Assembly (NCBI RefSeq): GCF_018917525.1
Contig: NZ_JAHLOS010000023.1
Location: 1-64,000, forward strand
DNA length: 64,000 nt
Direction of reading: 5' to 3'
Source of the DNA: Enterococcus raffinosus
GTDB lineage: Bacteria; Bacillota; Bacilli; Lactobacillales; Enterococcaceae
Positions within the stretch are counted from its first letter, which is position 1; the number at the start of each line of letters is the position of its first letter. The notes below the pieces were generated by a model. The model was not told the DNA's origin. It saw nothing but the letters and a program-made list of their open reading frames with translations, and ran no database searches. Made by a program: the position numbers and the translations under genes. Below, piece by piece: positions 63,250-64,000 of this stretch.

Positions 63250-63487
63250 TAATTGATTGATGAAGAAAGACACCTGAACTTGAAGGCTGTTTAACAGAGA
63301 GGAAAAGCTAGGCTGAAACTTTTCCAGATAAGCGCAAGGGATGACCACTTTCAGAAGACTCTTGTTAAATGCAGGAGCGGACAGCACCGTTATCGCTTGT
63401 GAGGGACAGAAATTCTGTCCAAAGATTAGGTGGAACCACGTTTATTCGTCCTAGTACCGATTTCGGTACTAGGACTTTTTTTTATCA
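63250..63487 (+). promoter_or_regulatory. T-box riboswitch leader of thrS
   Basis: The T-box sequence AGGTGGAACCACG lies at 63428-63440, followed by a terminator stem. The antiterminator forms when uncharged tRNA pairs with the bulge. The candidate specifier codon is ACC (threonine) at 63344-63346 in GGATGACCAC, which fits the downstream gene. Uncharged tRNA-Thr would switch on thrS. Confidence 0.93.
63448..63487 (+). terminator. Terminator of the thrS T-box
   Basis: GTCCTAGTACCG (63448-63459) with CGGTACTAGGAC (63464-63475), then a long T-tract. Confidence 0.95.
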
Positions 63488-63514
63488 ATCAAAACGAATA
63501 AGGGGGAACATAGG

Positions 63515-64000
63515 ATGGTAAAAATTTCATTTCCAGACGGATCAGTAAAAGAGTTTGACAATGGTATTACTGGCTTAGAGATCGCGAAAAGTATTTCTAG
63601 TTCATTAGCAAAAAAAGCATTAGCAGTTGTTGTAAACGGTGAGTTGGAAGATTTAAACCGAGCAATCGAAGAAGATGCGGAATTAAAAATCGTGACTGAA
63701 CAAGATGAAGAAGCATTGCCGCTAGTTCGTCATTCAAGTGCACACTTAATGGCACAAGCAATTCGCCGCTTATTTCCAAATATGCACTTTGGTGTAGGAC
63801 CAGCGATTGACTCAGGGTTCTATTATGATACTGATAATGGAGACGGAGAACAAATCAGTGAAGAAGATTTCCCGGCAATCGAAAAAGAGATGAAAAAAAT
63901 TATCAAAGAAAATCTGCCGATCGAACGCAAAGTAATGAGTCGTCAGGAAGCGTTAGATTTCTTCAGTTATGATCCATATAAAGTAGAATTGATTACAGAT
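63515..64000 (+). CDS. thrS: Threonine-tRNA ligase, N-terminal part
   Basis: Partial; the frame is open to the window end, giving 162 residues. The N-terminal TGS domain (about 1-60, [11 protein letters not shown]) is followed by the start of the editing SAD domain with [16 protein letters not shown] and [14 protein letters not shown] precedes ATG 63515. Under T-box control. Confidence 0.97.
   Translation, partial: MVKISFPDGSVKEFDNGITGLEIAKSISSSLAKKALAVVVNGELEDLNRAIEEDAELKIVTEQDEEALPLVRHSSAHLMAQAIRRLFPNMHFGVGPAIDSGFYYDTDNGDGEQISEEDFPAIEKEMKKIIKENLPIERKVMSRQEALDFFSYDPYKVELITD

Noticed and set aside
1-64000. CRISPR arrays, rRNA, tRNA genes, prophage or replication origin
   Set aside because: No spaced direct repeats of CRISPR type, no tRNA cloverleaf or rRNA-like segment, and no phage or origin genes were seen on reading the window.

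Overview
The window is low-GC Firmicute chromosome, almost certainly from the genus Enterococcus. The basis is gene content and order: liaFSR, a two-gene glucolipid (bgsA/bgsB-type) operon, clpE with a CtsR-like operator, ptsHI, a fabT-led fab/acc cluster, the yqeGH-yhbY-nadD-yqeK-rsfS-yqeM late-ribosome block and a T-box thrS. No species call is possible from the sequence alone. No rRNA, tRNA or CRISPR array was seen.

Layout. (1) 1-800: insertion-sequence debris, namely the tail of an ISL3-like transposase abutting a 3'-truncated IS21 istA whose terminal tandem repeats survive. (2) 1300-7200: an AT-rich surface-polysaccharide module with three GT2 glycosyltransferases, a DUF2304 membrane protein, a LicD phosphotransferase and a Wzx-type flippase. 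(3) 7600-14600: mltG, greA, liaFSR, ktrA, a cysteine-less HesB-like protein and a GtrB-type glycosyltransferase. (4) 14600-18600: a 2-hydroxyacid dehydrogenase, a complete 1499-bp ISL3-family element with an 8-bp target duplication, DUF1189 and GtrA. (5) 18650-30300: sodA, an LCP ligase, rlmD, recX, mutY, a DUF402 protein, GNAT, an AI-2E-family transporter, a CNNM/CorC protein, prfC and DUF1827. (6) 30400-40300: clpE, ptsHI, glucolipid synthases, a beta-hydroxyacid dehydrogenase, ykuJ and cfa. (7) 40500-49150: the fatty-acid operon fabT-fabH-acpP-fabD-fabG-fabF-accB-fabZ-accC-accD-accA, which has no enoyl-ACP reductase gene. (8) 49300-51700: a polar amino-acid ABC importer. (9) 51770-58200: the yqeG to yqeM block, tmcAL and a YebC regulator. 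(10) 58200-64000: a HelD-like helicase, an unrecognised 129-aa protein, two VOC proteins, a 58-aa tautomerase and T-box-controlled thrS, cut by the window end.

How it fits together. Much of the window serves the cell envelope: polysaccharide assembly and export, glycan-strand termination (MltG), envelope-stress sensing (LiaFSR), polymer ligation (LCP), glucolipid anchors (BgsAB), cyclopropane lipids (Cfa) and fatty-acid supply under FabT. The rest is conserved housekeeping.

Most notable observations: rsfS appears to start at a non-AUG codon (AUA, AUC or AUU); the intact ISL3 element sits exactly between the DUF1189 stop codon and its terminator and carries inward-facing terminators at both ends; the fab operon lacks fabK; 13-bp direct repeats lie upstream of the amino-acid transporter; and a two-site FabT-like operator lies over the fabT promoter. 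No clearly undescribed multi-gene system was recognised.
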